Source of the DNA: Synaphobranchus kaupii
Lineage: Eukaryota; Chordata; Actinopteri; Anguilliformes; Synaphobranchidae
DNA length: 64,000 nucleotides
Reading direction: 5' to 3'
Assembly (NCBI GenBank): GCA_029718625.1
Contig: CM056379.1
Span: 65,499,626 to 65,563,625 of the forward strand
Below, piece after piece: positions 32,963-45,806 of the stretch; position 1 is the stretch's first letter; every line of letters begins with the position of its first letter. The position numbers and the translations under genes were made by a program. The notes under the pieces are model-generated. The model was not told the origin of the DNA, did no database searches, and worked only from the letters and a program-made list of their open reading frames with translations.

Positions 32963-34480
32963 GGTACCAAAAGATTTCCCACAGGTAACGTCACACTACC
33001 GGAAAAAAAGGTTAAAGCTGAAGTAGGCACGTTTTATTGTAACGTTTTTTTTTTTACTTTACAATTTATTTTATCTTTATATTTTTTCTCAAGAGACCAT
33101 TCTAAAACGTGCATTTGGCATATTTACTCGTCCTCTGGATGTTTAAAAGATCGCGTAGCCTATTTATGTAATTAAAGTGTTTACGTTGTAGTAGGCTATC
33201 AGTATTTTTTTTTATTTAAAAGACGATTACATTTAATACAAAAACGGCATTTACATTCGCTCAATGTGCAAGGGTATGACAACAAAGGATAGACTACAGT
33301 AATATAAATTAATAATATAAACTAAAATACAATCAGGATAATTCAAACAACAGTTTTTATGTAGCCGGGTGGTAAATAAAATATATTCCCCACAGGAAAA
33401 GCTACAATGGAACAATCTTTTTTGTTCAGAAAAAGGGTTAAAAATCTACCTGACTAAAATTAATGTTCATTTTCCACGTGTTTATTTTGAAAGCTATGTA
33501 CAAAGTAATGCAGGATATGTAATGGAGGAAGCCAAACAATCAGTTACAACGTTTGTCCAGCAGATGGCGCTTTTTGGAAAAGGTTAGATTTGCGATTGAA
33601 AAATAAGTGTCAACCTCGTTGTGCGAGTGGACTGCATTGTCCTGAAACCGGAGTTCAGATCTAATAGGCTACTTTGTGTTGGAAGGATTTGAAATTGTAA
33701 ACCTAGTGCCGTATTTTGTAGGGTATTTTTGTCGCCTAAAATGGTTGGCCTATGTTTTGCAGTGTATTTTCTAGCGTAGCTTCTGCGGTAATGTACCTGT
33801 AAGCATACCTTGGCAAATTTAATTTTCTTTTATAAACTGAAGCTATACTTAATAGCCAACTTTGATAGTCTACAAATTATCTGCACTAAAGCTTCAGTGC
33901 AGCATTACACAAATAAAAAAATTAATAGGCTAAGTGTGTCCTGTGTGGTACATAATTCCACAGGCTATATATATATATATATAATATCTGGTAAGTTGTT
34001 CAATAAATATTTCAATACAATCTTTTGTTCAATATATTCTGTTACACATTAACTGGTGAGAAGTGTGTTTTTGTAGGCTACTAATTAAATTGATAAATTG
34101 CATACATTTTATTTAATTGTTCAAACTGAATGTTACTGAATGGTGTGAAGTGTAGCCTATAGCTAGCTTACTGTAAAAAATCAACAGCCCTTTTTTGTCG
34201 TGTCTACCTGTTTATTCCCTTCAGCTTAACCCCTTGGCGCAGATGGCAAATTTCACCTATTTAGGGGGTGCTCTGTTTAAGGCTTTATAACTCCAGGTGT
34301 GAGCATCACATAAACTTGGTAAATGGCTTAAATGAAACAAGACAGGTGTACCATTTACAATACAAACTTAGATTTGTTTATTTTCATAATTTAAGTCAAA
34401 ATAAAGTGCCACAAATGCAAAGAAACTTTGTAAAAATAAAAAATAAAAAATAAATTTAGTTTGCTGAGAGCTACATGAGT
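32963..34480. other. Gene-free stretch right of the foldback element
   Basis: AT-rich sequence with poly-T runs and a short (TA)n at about 33967. No transposon end or exon was recognised. Confidence 0.4.
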
Positions 34481-34484
34481 GAAA

Positions 34485-34488
34485 TCGG

Positions 34489-34518
<30 letters not shown>
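34485..34518. repeat. (TA)n microsatellite
   Basis: An uninterrupted run of about 16 TA dinucleotides. Confidence 0.95.
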
Positions 34519-34520
<2 letters not shown>

Positions 34521-34929
34521 CCTGGATGAAAGAAAATGTTTTTATTGTTAAGTTTTTTGTAATATCCAATAAAATATATTTTTTTCTCCACTCCAAGCAC
34601 GTCTTGTGGGAGGCGAGGAACATCATAGTCTAGCAAAAAACAACAATAGACCTGGTCACTCTTCAAAGGAGAATCCAAAGCCTCCTTCGGGATGGAGTTA
34701 CGGTGGACTTAGACTGGCAAAAGAGACATGGGGGGTGGACGAGGACCACTGGAAAAAACTGAACATATAGTCCACCTCCGTAAAGACACACACAATCCAC
34801 ATTTTACCGCTTTCTGTGTGGCTTCAGGGACAATGCTACCTAGGCTACTGTGCCGCACTTCCTGAGGAACTAGGGGTTTGTGGAGTATGACACATTGCTC
34901 GTAGGCATGTAAATTGAATAAGTGACAAT
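34519..34929. other. Gene-free stretch before Harbinger-like copy 4
   Basis: No recognisable feature. The target of the element at 34930 lies at its right edge. Confidence 0.4.
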
Positions 34930-36822
34930 GGGCCCTATCTTACACCCGGCGCAAAGCGGCGCTAACCCAAACGCAAGTGTCTTTGCTATCTTACACCCGG
35001 CGCTGGGTTCATTATAATGCCTAGCGCTTACGTCATTTAACTACCATGTATTCTTGCGCCCGTTGCAAGTGAACTGGGCGTTTTGGTCTTAAGATGAGGA
35101 GTGGCCAGGATTATTTTTGGCGTATTGCTATCTTGAGCCAGCAGAAAGCGCTTGCGCTAGAACCACCACAAACCTGGTCTAAAGTCATGTCGCAGTTGTT
35201 TACATGTTATTTTAATGGCGCGTATAAGTGCTTCGACATAGGCGTGTGCACAACGCGCTTACCCTCCTGTCTGTTACACACAGGGGCGCGCACAAGCATG
35301 ACTAAAATATCTAGATCACTGTGAAATATTATTATTGTGTAGGCTATATCAAAAATGCATAATAATAAAAAGTTCCATAGGTCCACGTACCTTTCCCTCA
35401 GCGAAGGGAAATGATGCCACATTACATTGCTCTCAGCCCACTCCATCAACATCCAGGCGATGTGCGATGGTACGGGACAATGGCTATCCATTAAAAAGGA
35501 GCTGATAACACCTATATCAAGCCTAATGTGGGAATTGTCATTTGCCCCTAATGCGTGAATTGTCATTCAATGGAAAACTCGCGCACTGCAATAGACGGAC
35601 ATTTGAGTTCTGAAAATGCACTTCAGATGTCATTACAATACAGCTCTGTTTATCTAGGAATACAGCCTGTAAGTAAATAGAATGGTTTGTGACTGAAAAA
35701 AGTTCAAAACCTTGTCCAGTGAATATTGCTTTTATTGTTTTTCAAATAGCCTAGGCTACAGCGGACTCGCTGTGCATAAGGTTTTTTCGATAGCCTATGG
35801 TTAAAAAACGGAGATAAATGTCATCATGTTAACTGAATTGTAACCTTAGCTATTCTTCGTCCTTCATATTTTTAAAATTACGGTGACAAGGTTCATACCC
35901 TCAGCTTATTAAAACCCCGCTGATTTCACCTGTTATTCCATAACTGAACAAAAGATTTTAAAGAGAACTAAGCGTCTAATTAGAAACTAAAACAAATTTG
36001 CAGCACGTTACACAATTAATTTTAATTCCATTATCTGCATGTGCGCTTTACAGGAGCAGGTCTTCCTGGGAAAGTGGATCGTTTTAAAGTATTACGCTAC
36101 CAGTAAAACAGGTTGGTCACATTTCCATAAGCAGGACATTATAAAACAAGGGAAAATATGCTGAACCTATGGGTTGCCAACCTGACCGATTTGTTGTATT
36201 TAGTGTCATCATTAAGGCAAAATAACGTTAGTTATATTATTAATCAAAATTAGAATGCAGGTAGCCTAATGAACTTCGGATGAAGCTTGAACATGTGTTT
36301 ATTGCATAATCAAACGAAATTCGTTCAACAAGCAGGTTAATTTGGCGTTTTCTAAGGTGAGACGAAAGCAATTGGTCGCTTATTCTCAGCTGTTTCAGGT
36401 GCTTTTAACGAAATTTAACCGCATATATTTTGTAAACAGCACTGTCAGGAATTACCGGGAACTCATAATGGTCAGTCCGAATAATACTGATCATAGGCTA
36501 CTATTGATCCATATAACCTATTCCTTGATCGCACTAAACACGCACGAGCATGTCTGTTTCGCCATCATAAGCAATCCGCCAAGGTGGAAAAGCAGGCTTT
36601 TAAAGGGAATTGGATATGACATTTTGATTGGTTTATTGCATGTCACGCCCAAGACACATCTATAATTAATGAAGAGACTAGGTTCAGCCCATTTGGACGT
36701 TGCGCCGTGCTTAGCGCCAAAAAAACACGCCGTTAAAATAGCAAAAGTGGACTTGGACACGCTCTAAATGGACTTTATGCCATGCGCTTAGACCAAGCAC
36801 CAAGATCGCCAAGATAGGGCCC
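34930..36822 (-). mobile_element. Complete Harbinger-like non-autonomous element, 1893 bp (copy 4)
   Basis: Both ends are GGGCCCTATCTT in inverted orientation, and AAT flanks both sides (34927-34929, 36823-36825), consistent with a 3-bp target duplication. It is the reverse complement of copy 2 at 13886-15778 with the same length and few differences. A 107-codon ORF (36342-36665, plus strand) is open in both copies but shows no known domain. A partial duplication of the end ('gctatcttacacccggcgc') sits just inside the left terminus. Confidence 0.8.
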
Positions 36823-36825
36823 AAT

Positions 36826-38240
36826 GTATGTGTTTATTTCAATCTGAATTCAATAGTGTTTACTGTACTGTTACACTTTATTATAATCATAATTAGTATT
36901 GCTTGATGTTGGGACAGTGGGCATGTTTTTAAACTAAAGGAATAAACAATAAAAGCACACCAATAAAATCAATAAAAGCACAAATATAGGACAGTGAATT
37001 ATTATTATTTTTTGTTGTTTTTTTAATAACCATGTTCTGCACTTTGTATTGTATAGGCTACGCGTAATTATTGTGGCTGTAGGCCGACGGGAGCCGCTAG
37101 GCTAATTAAAATGTTATAATACCGACAAACATTTTAAAAAATGCAACGCAAACATTATTAAATCGGTAAACATTAAAACAAGCTTAATGACTGGTAAAAA
37201 TGAATCCTAATTGGTCTGTTGTCCAAAATAACTACCTCTCCAGAACATTTGGTGTGAGCAAAATAGAAAATTAAGGTAGGACTGCCAAATGATAACTCAT
37301 TAGTTTATTTCAAAGTATTTGGATGTGTTTTGATGGAAAAAAATACCTAATCAATATTTCTCTTCACCATCCTTGTTGTCAAGGAAAGAGACCTTATCAG
37401 GATCTGAATGGATGACCTGCTATCCATCATTGTGTTGAGAAGTGTTTTCCCTATCGCCAGATCTATAGCCTGACCTCTGCGTGTCACATGCCAGCAGAGA
37501 GAACCACATACAAACAACCAATGCCATAATAACATGACGGGTATTAACAATTAAACAATATTAAGCAACAGATTAGTAGAACAGGTAGATTGCTGTACAT
37601 CCATCTTACAAATTGTTGTTAATGATTGAGATTAAAGATCTAACACTGTTATTTTGGCTATGGGTTGATTAGATGTGGGTGGCCTGGTCTCCAGAAGAAA
37701 ACAGATAAATTATACCAGCAATTAGGCAAAGAGAACATTTTCAGAATATTTATTTCATACAATATGGTGACATTCACAAAAGGTAAATAAACTGTAGAAC
37801 TATTCCCCTCCACCACCATTCAAGCCACAATGACACCAGGTTCTTTCTGTCATTTTGTATGTTTATTGTCAAATCAGAAATATATGAACAATGATTGGTG
37901 ACAGGTAAAAGGAAGATGACATGTTGATATTGGAATACATCTTATTCAAATACAATTCTATTTATCCATACATTACCATAACTGGCAAGGAAAATGTCAT
38001 CTTTCTTGACATTGTTCCCTCAAAACACATAATGACTTCCAGTATCCCAATGTCCCTATATGTACTATATTAGTTATTCATTCATACAAACTCAATTTAT
38101 CTTGTTAAAGACCTTGGATGGCATTCAATTTAGTAAGTTCATTGTCAGGGTCCAAAGGGACCACCTGCTCAATTTCATGAACACTGAAATCATGTATGAT
38201 ATGTAATGTTTTAGTGCGAAAAAAAATCTCAAAACACTGG
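36826..38240. other. Gene-free stretch
   Basis: AT-rich with poly-A and poly-T tracts. A 67-codon minus ORF at 37347-37550 has no recognisable domain and no clear splice sites. Confidence 0.4.
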
Positions 38241-38244
38241 TTAA

Positions 38245-38690
38245 ATAAAGGATATATACAGTGAACACATTTTTTGTTTGGGTTTTTGTTTGTTCTGTAC
38301 TCCAGCACTTTGGATGTGAAATGATACAATGACTATGAGTCTAAAGTGCATACTGTAAGCTTTCATTTCATTGGCATTTTCATTCATATTGGACCTGAAG
38401 TATAGGCCTGGCATAGCATCACCAGGGAAGATACCAGCGTATGACAATGGGTCACAGACATCAGGAAATCATGGCATGCAAAGGATATGCAACCAAATAT
38501 TAAAAATTATTACTTTATTCTACATTATATTAAGCTGTCCAAAATGTTTTGACGCCCGAAAATGGGAGGGGCATCAAAAGCTGACAGTCTGCACTTCAAC
38601 ATCACTGCCATTTTATCCTTTCAAATTCAAAGTGCTAGAGTACAGAACCAAAATAACAAAAAATGTGTCACTGTCCAATGAATTATGATG
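38245..38690. mobile_element. Tc1-like MITE with about 80-bp inverted repeats
   Basis: 'cagtgaacacattttttgtttggg' and 'gttctgtactccagcactttgga' on the left pair with 'tcaaagtgctagagtacagaac' and 'aaaaaatgtgtcactgtcc' on the right. The ends are those of the same Tc1-like family seen at 18296. The core carries GGTCACAGACATCAGGAAAT, also found inverted and direct in the next element. Confidence 0.7.
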
Positions 38691-38781
38691 CTCACTGTAG
38701 AACCACCACTCAAAAGTCTATGAAAACATGCATGTAGGATAGGCTTCTGTCTTCTGGGGTTGGATTAACTGCTTACATGTA

Positions 38782-39484
38782 CAGTTGAAGTTGGAAGTTT
38801 ACATACACTTAGGTTGAAGTCATTAAAACTCATTTTTAACTACTCCACAGATTTCATGTTAGCAAACTATAGTGTTGACAAGTCCGTTAGGACATCTACT
38901 TTGTGCATGACACAAGTACTTTTTCCAACAATTGTTTACAGACAGATTATTTCACTTTTAATTCACTTATATCACAATTCCAGTGGGTCAGAAGTTTACA
39001 TACACTAAGTTGACTTTGCCTTTAAATTTTTAATATTTGGTTGCATATCCTTTGCATGACTTTCTGATGTCTGTGACCCAACAACATCAAAAGACTCTTG
39101 ATATCTTATTTTCTGGTACTCTTACTAGCGATACTATAATGTCTCTGCATTTGAATGGATTTATATGAGAATTGGGGGGTGGGACTAGCTTTAGCTGTAA
39201 ATTACACTGGAACAGACATCAGGAAGTCATGGCATGCAAAGGATATGTGACCAAATATTAAAAATTTAAGGGCACAGTCAACTTAGTGTATGTAAACTTC
39301 TGACCCACTGGAATTGTGATATAGTGAATTAAAAGTGAAATAATCTGTCTGTAAACAATTCTTGGAAAGATTACTTGTGTCATGCACAAAGTAGATGTCC
39401 TAACTCACTTGCCAACACTATAGTGGAGTGGTTAAAAATGAGTTTTAATGACTTCAAACTAAGTGTATGTAAACTTCTCAACAG
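38782..39484. mobile_element. Sleeping Beauty-like Tc1 element, 703 bp, non-autonomous
   Basis: TA flanks both sides (38780-38781, 39485-39486). Both ends are inverted repeats of about 230 bp that each contain two direct-repeat motifs: CAGTTGAAGTTGGAAGTTTA at the edge and 'gtgggtcagaagtttacatacac' about 200 bp inside. This IR/DR layout is that of salmonid Tc1 elements related to Sleeping Beauty. The transposase gene is replaced by a short core that itself has inverted repeats (39037-39082 and 39209-39258). Confidence 0.88.
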
Positions 39485-39989
39485 TATAACATTTGCTAGT
39501 CTAAACAGAGATGACAAGTGTGGCAGCCACCGCTTTAAATCCAATGGCAATTATATGTATTTATTTAAGAACTTTCAATGTGGCTCAATTCAGGGTGCTT
39601 AGCCGAAGTCGCATAGTTTCGCAAAAGATCAATATTGACTAGGCTACCCTCACAATACAAGTCATGAAATAATGTAAGTCAGGATTAAAACAACCTTCTC
39701 TCGTTCTCCTCCATTTCTTCAATATTTTGAAGTAAAAAGAGCATCTCTGTTGCTCCTCCGCAACCATAAACAGCACTGCTAACTCCTCCATGTTGTTTTT
39801 CTTCCTTGTTTCGGAAACTGTCCGAAACTGTCCCAGTTCGATCTGCTCAGGCGTTTGCCATTTCTGCCTGAGTCAGGCAAGCACAGTCTATGCGAACATG
39901 CCCAAGATTTCTGGGAAATAGTTTGGTGGGGAATTACCGGGGACCCGTGCCGGTGTTAAACCCTATGTGAAAGATTATTATTGTGTATA

Positions 39990-40402
39990 TCAAAACACGT
40001 CCTAATGGTTAGTCTGAATAACATTGATTATAATATTGACCCATATAGCCTATTCCTTGCTTGCATGCTTTAAGTTTGTGCTCGAGCATGTCTGTTTCGC
40101 CATCTGTAAATCGCTGTTTTCACAGTCTTACTATCCGCCAACATACTTGCAATCAAACAAGGTGCAAACATAGGTGGCTTTTAAAAGGAATGGGATATGA
40201 CATTTTGATTGGTTCTTTGCATGTTACGCCCAAGACACACCAATAATAAATTAATCGACTAGGTTCAGCCCATTTGCACCTTGCGCCGTACTTAGCACTC
40301 AAATAACACACCGTCTAACGAGCATAAGTGGACTTGGGCATGCCCTAAATGCACTAGTGCAATGCGTTTAGACAAAGCGCTAAGATCGTCAAGATGGAGC
40401 CC
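39990..40402 (-). mobile_element. Harbinger-like element, truncated copy 5
   Basis: The right end 'ctaagatcgtcaagatggagccc' and the landmarks 'aatgggatatgacattttgattgg' and 'catgttacgcccaagacacac' match the reverse complement of copies 2 and 4. The distal part is missing. Confidence 0.7.
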
Positions 40403-40436
40403 TTTGTTGCATAATTCTTTGTTGCATAAGTCTTTT

Positions 40437-40930
40437 AATGTACTTTTTTAGCAAACTCTAACCTGGTCGTTCTGTACTTTAAGTTTGTCAGTGGTTTGCA
40501 TCTTGCGGGGAACCCCCTGTGGTTATGCTGGTGTAGTCTTTGACACATCTATGTTTACATCCTGGAGAGTGTTCTTGATCTGTTTGACATTTGAAAAGGC
40601 AGTTTTCTTTACAATTGAAAAGTATTCTTCGCTCATCCACTACAGTGGTCTTCCGTGGTCAACAAGGTTGTTTGCTATTGCTGAGCTCACCAGTGCGTTC
40701 TTGCTTCTTATCAATGTATCAAACAGTTCTTTTTGACGCACCCAATGTTTTGACCATGTCTCTGATCGATTTATTCAGATTTTTCAGTGTCATAATTGCC
40801 TGCTTTAATGGCATTGGCACTTCTTCGGTTGTCATGTTGAGAGACAACAGCAACAGACTCAGAATGTAAAAGCCACTCCTATAATCAATTCTAGACATTT
40901 TAATATTATTGATGTAAAAATGAGGCCAAG
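40437..40930 (-). pseudogene. Tc1-like transposase N-terminal remnant
   Basis: On the minus strand the predicted start MTTEEVPMPLKQAIM leads to IRDMVKTLGASKRTV and, in shifted frames, to 'grp' and 'ntlqdv' type stretches. These correspond to the paired-like helix-turn-helix DNA-binding region of a Tc1 transposase. DNA landmarks 'tcctggagagtgttcttgatctg' and 'ccactacagtggtcttccgtgg' are typical of this fish family. The catalytic half is absent. Confidence 0.65.
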
Positions 40931-41106
40931 TTACAATAAACAATACTGGCTATCTTAGCTCACACAAATTTTCTATTGCAAAGCAATGCTACCCAGTGTT
41001 TCCTAAATTATTTCATGTTATTTCAGAGGTCCTGTGTACCGCTGAACTTGGACTATTTTTTCTACAGTCTATGGTGCAGCTGTTCCAGCTAGCGTTATGC
41101 CATAAG

Positions 41107-42922
41107 TAGGGATGTCCCGATCCGATCCAAGGCATCGGTATCGGGCCGATACTGGCCCAGAACGCTGGATCAGATATCGGAGGGGAGAATGAAATATGAT
41201 CCGATACGCGCAGCGTCACATGATAACAACAGTAGTAACTGTTGCTATGTCCGTCAAGCTTTGTGTCCGTCAAAGCAAACATGCCGTTCTCAAGCATGAA
41301 AGTAGGCTACTGCCCTTTTGGAAAAATTGATGTTCAATTTCATATTTGTCGTGTAGTTTAAATGCTAGCTGAAATGATTCAATGTAGATTTTATGATCCT
41401 AGGCAGCATTATTTCCATCACAGCGTGCAGTCTCATTTGCTAGATAGCTACCACAGTGACAGTGACAGTGGAAACCTAACGTGACATCAGCAGAGGGACG
41501 AGCTGGCTTGGCATGAAATAGCAAACCATAGCACGGTTTGTTTACGAGATGGAGTCTGGTAACGTTAATGTTAATCGACGTTAGCGAACATTAACGTTTT
41601 AAAAATAGATCTGCAAACACTAACATATGGTCTTTTATATTAGTAAGCTTACCAAACGTCCAAATAAGTCCAGTTTCAGCACAGTAGCTAAGTGGTAACT
41701 AGCCAGCTAACGTTAGATGCGCTCGCTTTGGCTTTAAAATGCCTAGTTACAACAGCACAGTATTGATTTCACGCTAGCTACGGAAGTGGACATTCCTTTG
41801 TATAAATAAAAGTTATTTCAATTTACATTTGAGGTGAGATAAAATTTACTGTTTCAAATTAAATGGCTCAAGCTAGAGTTTGATATTATTTCACAAACTA
41901 TTAAATGTTCCAATACTTTGTCCATTTAGTGGCCATTACGTTATTGCATTATTCATATTTTTAGCTTACTAACATTTTAGTTGGAGGTGGTCGGCATGTA
42001 ACTGCAGCTTCACTATCAGCAGCAGTAGTTGCACAAACGGCAGCAACAGGTGTTTGGGTAACGTTACTTGGGACTTGGCTTTCCACTAACAAATTGCGGG
42101 AATAACATGTTTGTTAGAGAACAGTGATTTTCTTTCCTTCTTTTAAAGTTTAATTTATTGTGTCCCTTTTTAGATAGAGCTAACGTACACAGTAGCTTTA
42201 ACAGCTGACGTCCTTTACGGATAGCCAAAGGTAAGGATTGCATAACGTTGCATTGTTAGTCCACGGAAAAGGATTTAGATTTTGATATATTTTAAGTCAA
42301 TTGGCTACCATTGTGTAGCTAGTTTCTTTTTTTCAGTTATGGTAGCTATTAACACCAAAATAATGGTAACGTTGATGTTAACTAACGTTAGCTTTTTAGC
42401 TTGGAGTAAACATAATGTTAGATGTGCCACGTCATCTCCGAGGGGTTCAATTGTGAATGAGGTCGCCCACATCATTTTATCCACAGCGTACACCTTTCCT
42501 TGTTTGATTTGGGTTTTGGAAAGGAGAAAATGATGAAACTGTAAGTTATAGTTTTGTATGTTTTTTTTGTTTTTTACAATGCTGAATGCTGCTGTTTAAA
42601 TAGTTTTAACTTTAAACCTGTTGGTCGCTTTAAGTACTGCAGTACCTGTTTTTTTTTGTAGTGTTTGAATAAAGGGTGACAGTCCTTCCTAACCAACTGT
42701 TGTCGTGGACTATATACTGGGGACGTATTTGGGGACGTTATTTGATTATGATGTTTTTAGGTGGCTAATTGGCCATCATGAGCAAAGTGCTTCCATATAT
42801 TTTATTATTATTATTATTTGTTCAAGAGTAAAACAAAGTATCGGAGTGATATCGGTATCGGCAGATAGCCAAAGCTGTGGTATCGGTATCGGAAGTGAAA
42901 AAGTGGTATCGGGACATCTCTA
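41107..42922. mobile_element. Non-autonomous hAT element, 1816 bp, perfect 8-bp duplication
   Basis: GCCATAAG occurs at 41099-41106 and 42923-42930. The ends TAGGGATGTCCCGATCCGAT and, inverted, TAGAGATGTCCCGATACC are inverted repeats, with clustered GGTATCGG and CCGATA motifs next to both, likely transposase-binding sites. The inside is AT-rich without a transposase ORF. Duplication type and ends fit hAT. The perfect duplication suggests a rather young insertion. Confidence 0.93.
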
Positions 42923-42930
42923 GCCATAAG

Positions 42931-43560
42931 AGAGAATGCATTAGTTACTCATTCGCCTAATGTTAATGATTATCATTGATGCCAATGCGAGTGCTGGCTT
43001 GCTAGCTACACTTCAGTAACTAGTTTCATTTTTCATTTTAACTGAACTGAGCTGAAGTTAGCAAGCAAGCTAGTCATGCAGCTGGTCCAGACACCACAGC
43101 TACATCAGGCCATCATAGGCACCCTGTCGCTGTCCATCTGCGGGAGATGTCACATCTTCTTCCAAGCGACGTAGCGACAGACAAGAGCGCCTGTCCACCA
43201 CAGAATGAGCTGTGCTCAGTGTGCTGTCTGGGTTTAACAGTTACAAATTGAGTCTGAGCTTTTATGACCTGCCTTGTAGTCATGTAGCTATCCGAGTCAT
43301 GAACCGATATTATGTGCGTTTGCATGTGAAATGATAAAGAATGTATTTCAGAAATAGAAATGAGCTTCCCACAAAGATTATACAGCAAGCAAGTTTTAGG
43401 TTTTTGCCAGTTGTTACATAGCAAGCAAGCTAGCTTCCACAAAAACAAAGACGGCAATGATGATGTTTTAAATATATTGTAGCGATTATTATTATTTGCT
43501 GACATAGCATCACATATGTACTTCCCTATATGTCCAAAAGCATCACATGTTCACATCCTT
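42931..43560. other. Gene-free stretch
   Basis: The flank of the hAT insertion, with 'gcaagcaagctag' motifs repeated. No exon was recognised. Confidence 0.4.
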
Positions 43561-43584
43561 ATGTCAATCAAAAGCATTACATGT

Positions 43585-43790
43585 GCACCATAGACTGTAT
43601 AAAAATATGGACAAAGTCACTGTGACATCACCCATTGCCTTCCCACGGCCTTGTAAAAACAGAATTGAGTCTCCGGAAGACTTTTTCGCCACCCGTTTGT
43701 ACAAACTGCGTCTGCTCCGTGGAGCTGGAGTGACGTTGTCGGGAGCAGGGTCAACCGGATATGGTCTTCATGGTCCAGGCACAGTATGAT
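43585..43790 (+). repeat. 'atagactgtataaaaatatggac' dispersed repeat
   Basis: ATAGACTGTATAAAAATATG followed by 'gtcactgtgacatcaccca' is a sequence I recall as a frequent repeat in teleost genomes. No ends are defined here. Confidence 0.4.
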
Positions 43791-43864
43791 TGACAGTTTG
43801 GGGTCGAGAAGCCCATGACCTGACCAAACTCACCATTTTGCAAAACAAACTCACGGTGAACTTC

Positions 43865-44945
43865 CTTAATAATAATAATAATAATATATTCCATTTATAT
43901 AGCGCTTCTCATTTGCGGGGGCAGATCTCAAAGTGCTTTACAGTAAAAACAAGATATAGTAAAAGTCAATGAAATAAATTATAAAAATAAAATAAAAAAT
44001 GTAATTAAAATTTGAAATGAAAGCTTTACAAGAAAGCTTGCCGGTAAAAAAGAGTTTTAAGGCCTGTTTTAAAAGCATCAATAGAGGGAGCTGTTCAAAG
44101 GTGGTCAGGGAGGGAGTTCCAGAGGCGAGGGGCAGACGAGTAGAAGGCTTTGTCCGAAGGCGTGTAGGGGCGATGCAGAGCAGTGGGGAATGGCTGGAGC
44201 AGAGAGAGCGTGACGGTTTGTGGATGGTGATGAGGTCACTGAGGTAGGTAGGGCCTTGGCCTATTAGGGCTTTATAGGTCAGGAGAAAAACTATGAATTT
44301 GATCCTGTATTGGACTGGAAGCCAGTGGAGTTGGGCAAGTATGGGGGTGATGTGGGCTGACTTCTTTGACCTGGTAAGGACTCTGGCGGCGCTGTTTTGG
44401 ATGAGTTGAAGGCGATTGATGGATTTAGCTGGGAGGCCAGTGAGGAGGGCGTTGCAGTAATATATCCGGGAAAAGATGAATGCATGAACCAGTTTGTTAG
44501 CGTCAGGTTTGGAGAGGGATGGCTTCAGTCTGGCTATGTTTTTGAGGTGGAAGAAGGAGGTCTTACAGATGTGCTTGATGTGGGTTTGGAAGGAGATTGT
44601 GGAGTCAAACTTAACACGAGGTTGGTGACAGCAGATGAGAGAGAGATGTATTGACCATGGAGGGAGGGACATATGCTCCCCACACTGGAGAGTTGTTTGG
44701 GTGTGCCAATCAGCATAGCCTCTGTCGTGTTGCTGTTCAGCTGGAGGAAGTTGGCCTTCATCCAAGAGCGGATGTCATCCAGGCAGTTATTGAGGTTGGA
44801 AACAGCGTTTATGGGGTTGGGTTGGGTTTTGATATAGACCTGGATATCGTCAGGATAAAAATGGAAATTGACATTGTGGTGTCGGATGATTTGGCCAAGT
44901 GGGAGCAGGTAGATTGCGAACAGAATGGGCTTAAGTTGCTAATGT
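43865..44945 (-). mobile_element. L2-clade LINE, 3' part of ORF2 and tail
   Basis: On the minus strand the reverse transcriptase region starts with SPILFAIYLLPLGQII, then a damaged YADD motif (YPDDIQVY), NFLQLNSNTTEAMLIGTP, RIYYCNALLTGLP, NRLQLIQNSAARVLTRSKK and LHWLPVQYRIKF. The 3' end has 'atttatatagcgcttctc' and an (AATAAT)n tail at 43865-43890. The 5' part is lost beyond 44945. A frame change near 44540 and the changed catalytic motif show it is inactive. Its tail differs from that of the LINE at 57488. Confidence 0.85.
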
Positions 44946-45806
44946 TTTATAATATAACATTTAATTTTCATCCTTGATTTTACTGTCATTTATTCGCATT
45001 GATGTGTGGTATTCATCACGTAATTAACGTTCATTCAGTTATCTTCAATTTATATTCAGCTAACATCAGCTAATTTGATTAGCTAGATAGCCAGCTGAGC
45101 TCAGTAGCCAAGCTTGACGCACTGCATCAGCACACACGGACGAACATAGGGTAACGCTATTGCCATGAACTATATTGACAGTCAATCAATCACATATGTT
45201 ATTTTGACAAGACTACTTTTATTATAAATATCCCTACTGCCGCTAGAAAGGTAGCAAACTGTCCCCATAGTCTTAAATGAGCAAACCACCACCGTCTTTT
45301 TGGCTAACCGCTAATTAACTTGACTGTGACAGAGCAGTTTGTCACTGTTTTCCGCAGCATGAAACCCCGTTCTGAAAACTGTTCCAGATTAAGTCGGCAT
45401 TGTAGGTTAGTGGGTTCACACGCAAGCTACAGCATAGTAGCCTACATTACATTGTAGCTGGCATACCGAGGTTCAGTTAGATATTCGATATTCAGACATT
45501 CGGCAAACAGGGAAATCTAGGGACCGTCAAAAGTGCTTAACTACAAAAGGTGGAAACGTCAAAACAGCATAACGTCCTGTTATTTTACATTAACATCTCA
45601 AATCTCTCCTGATTTCATTCATATATATATATAAAGTTTTTTTTAATAATGGTGAAATGCAGTTTCATATATCAATGGCACTGAGCTTATATTTATGTCA
45701 CTTTTGCTTCATTTTATATTTTAGAAAAAAACAATCCTGCCATATGGCAATACGTTTATATTGATATGTTGAAATATTGATCTTTGGTATTCCTCCCTCA
45801 TTTCTG
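44946..45806. other. Gene-free stretch
   Basis: AT-rich sequence with a short (AT)n run near 45623. Nothing was recognised. Confidence 0.4.

Noticed and set aside
37347..37550. Minus ORF of 67 codons as a terminal exon
   Set aside because: No recognisable domain, and no acceptor that I could trust.
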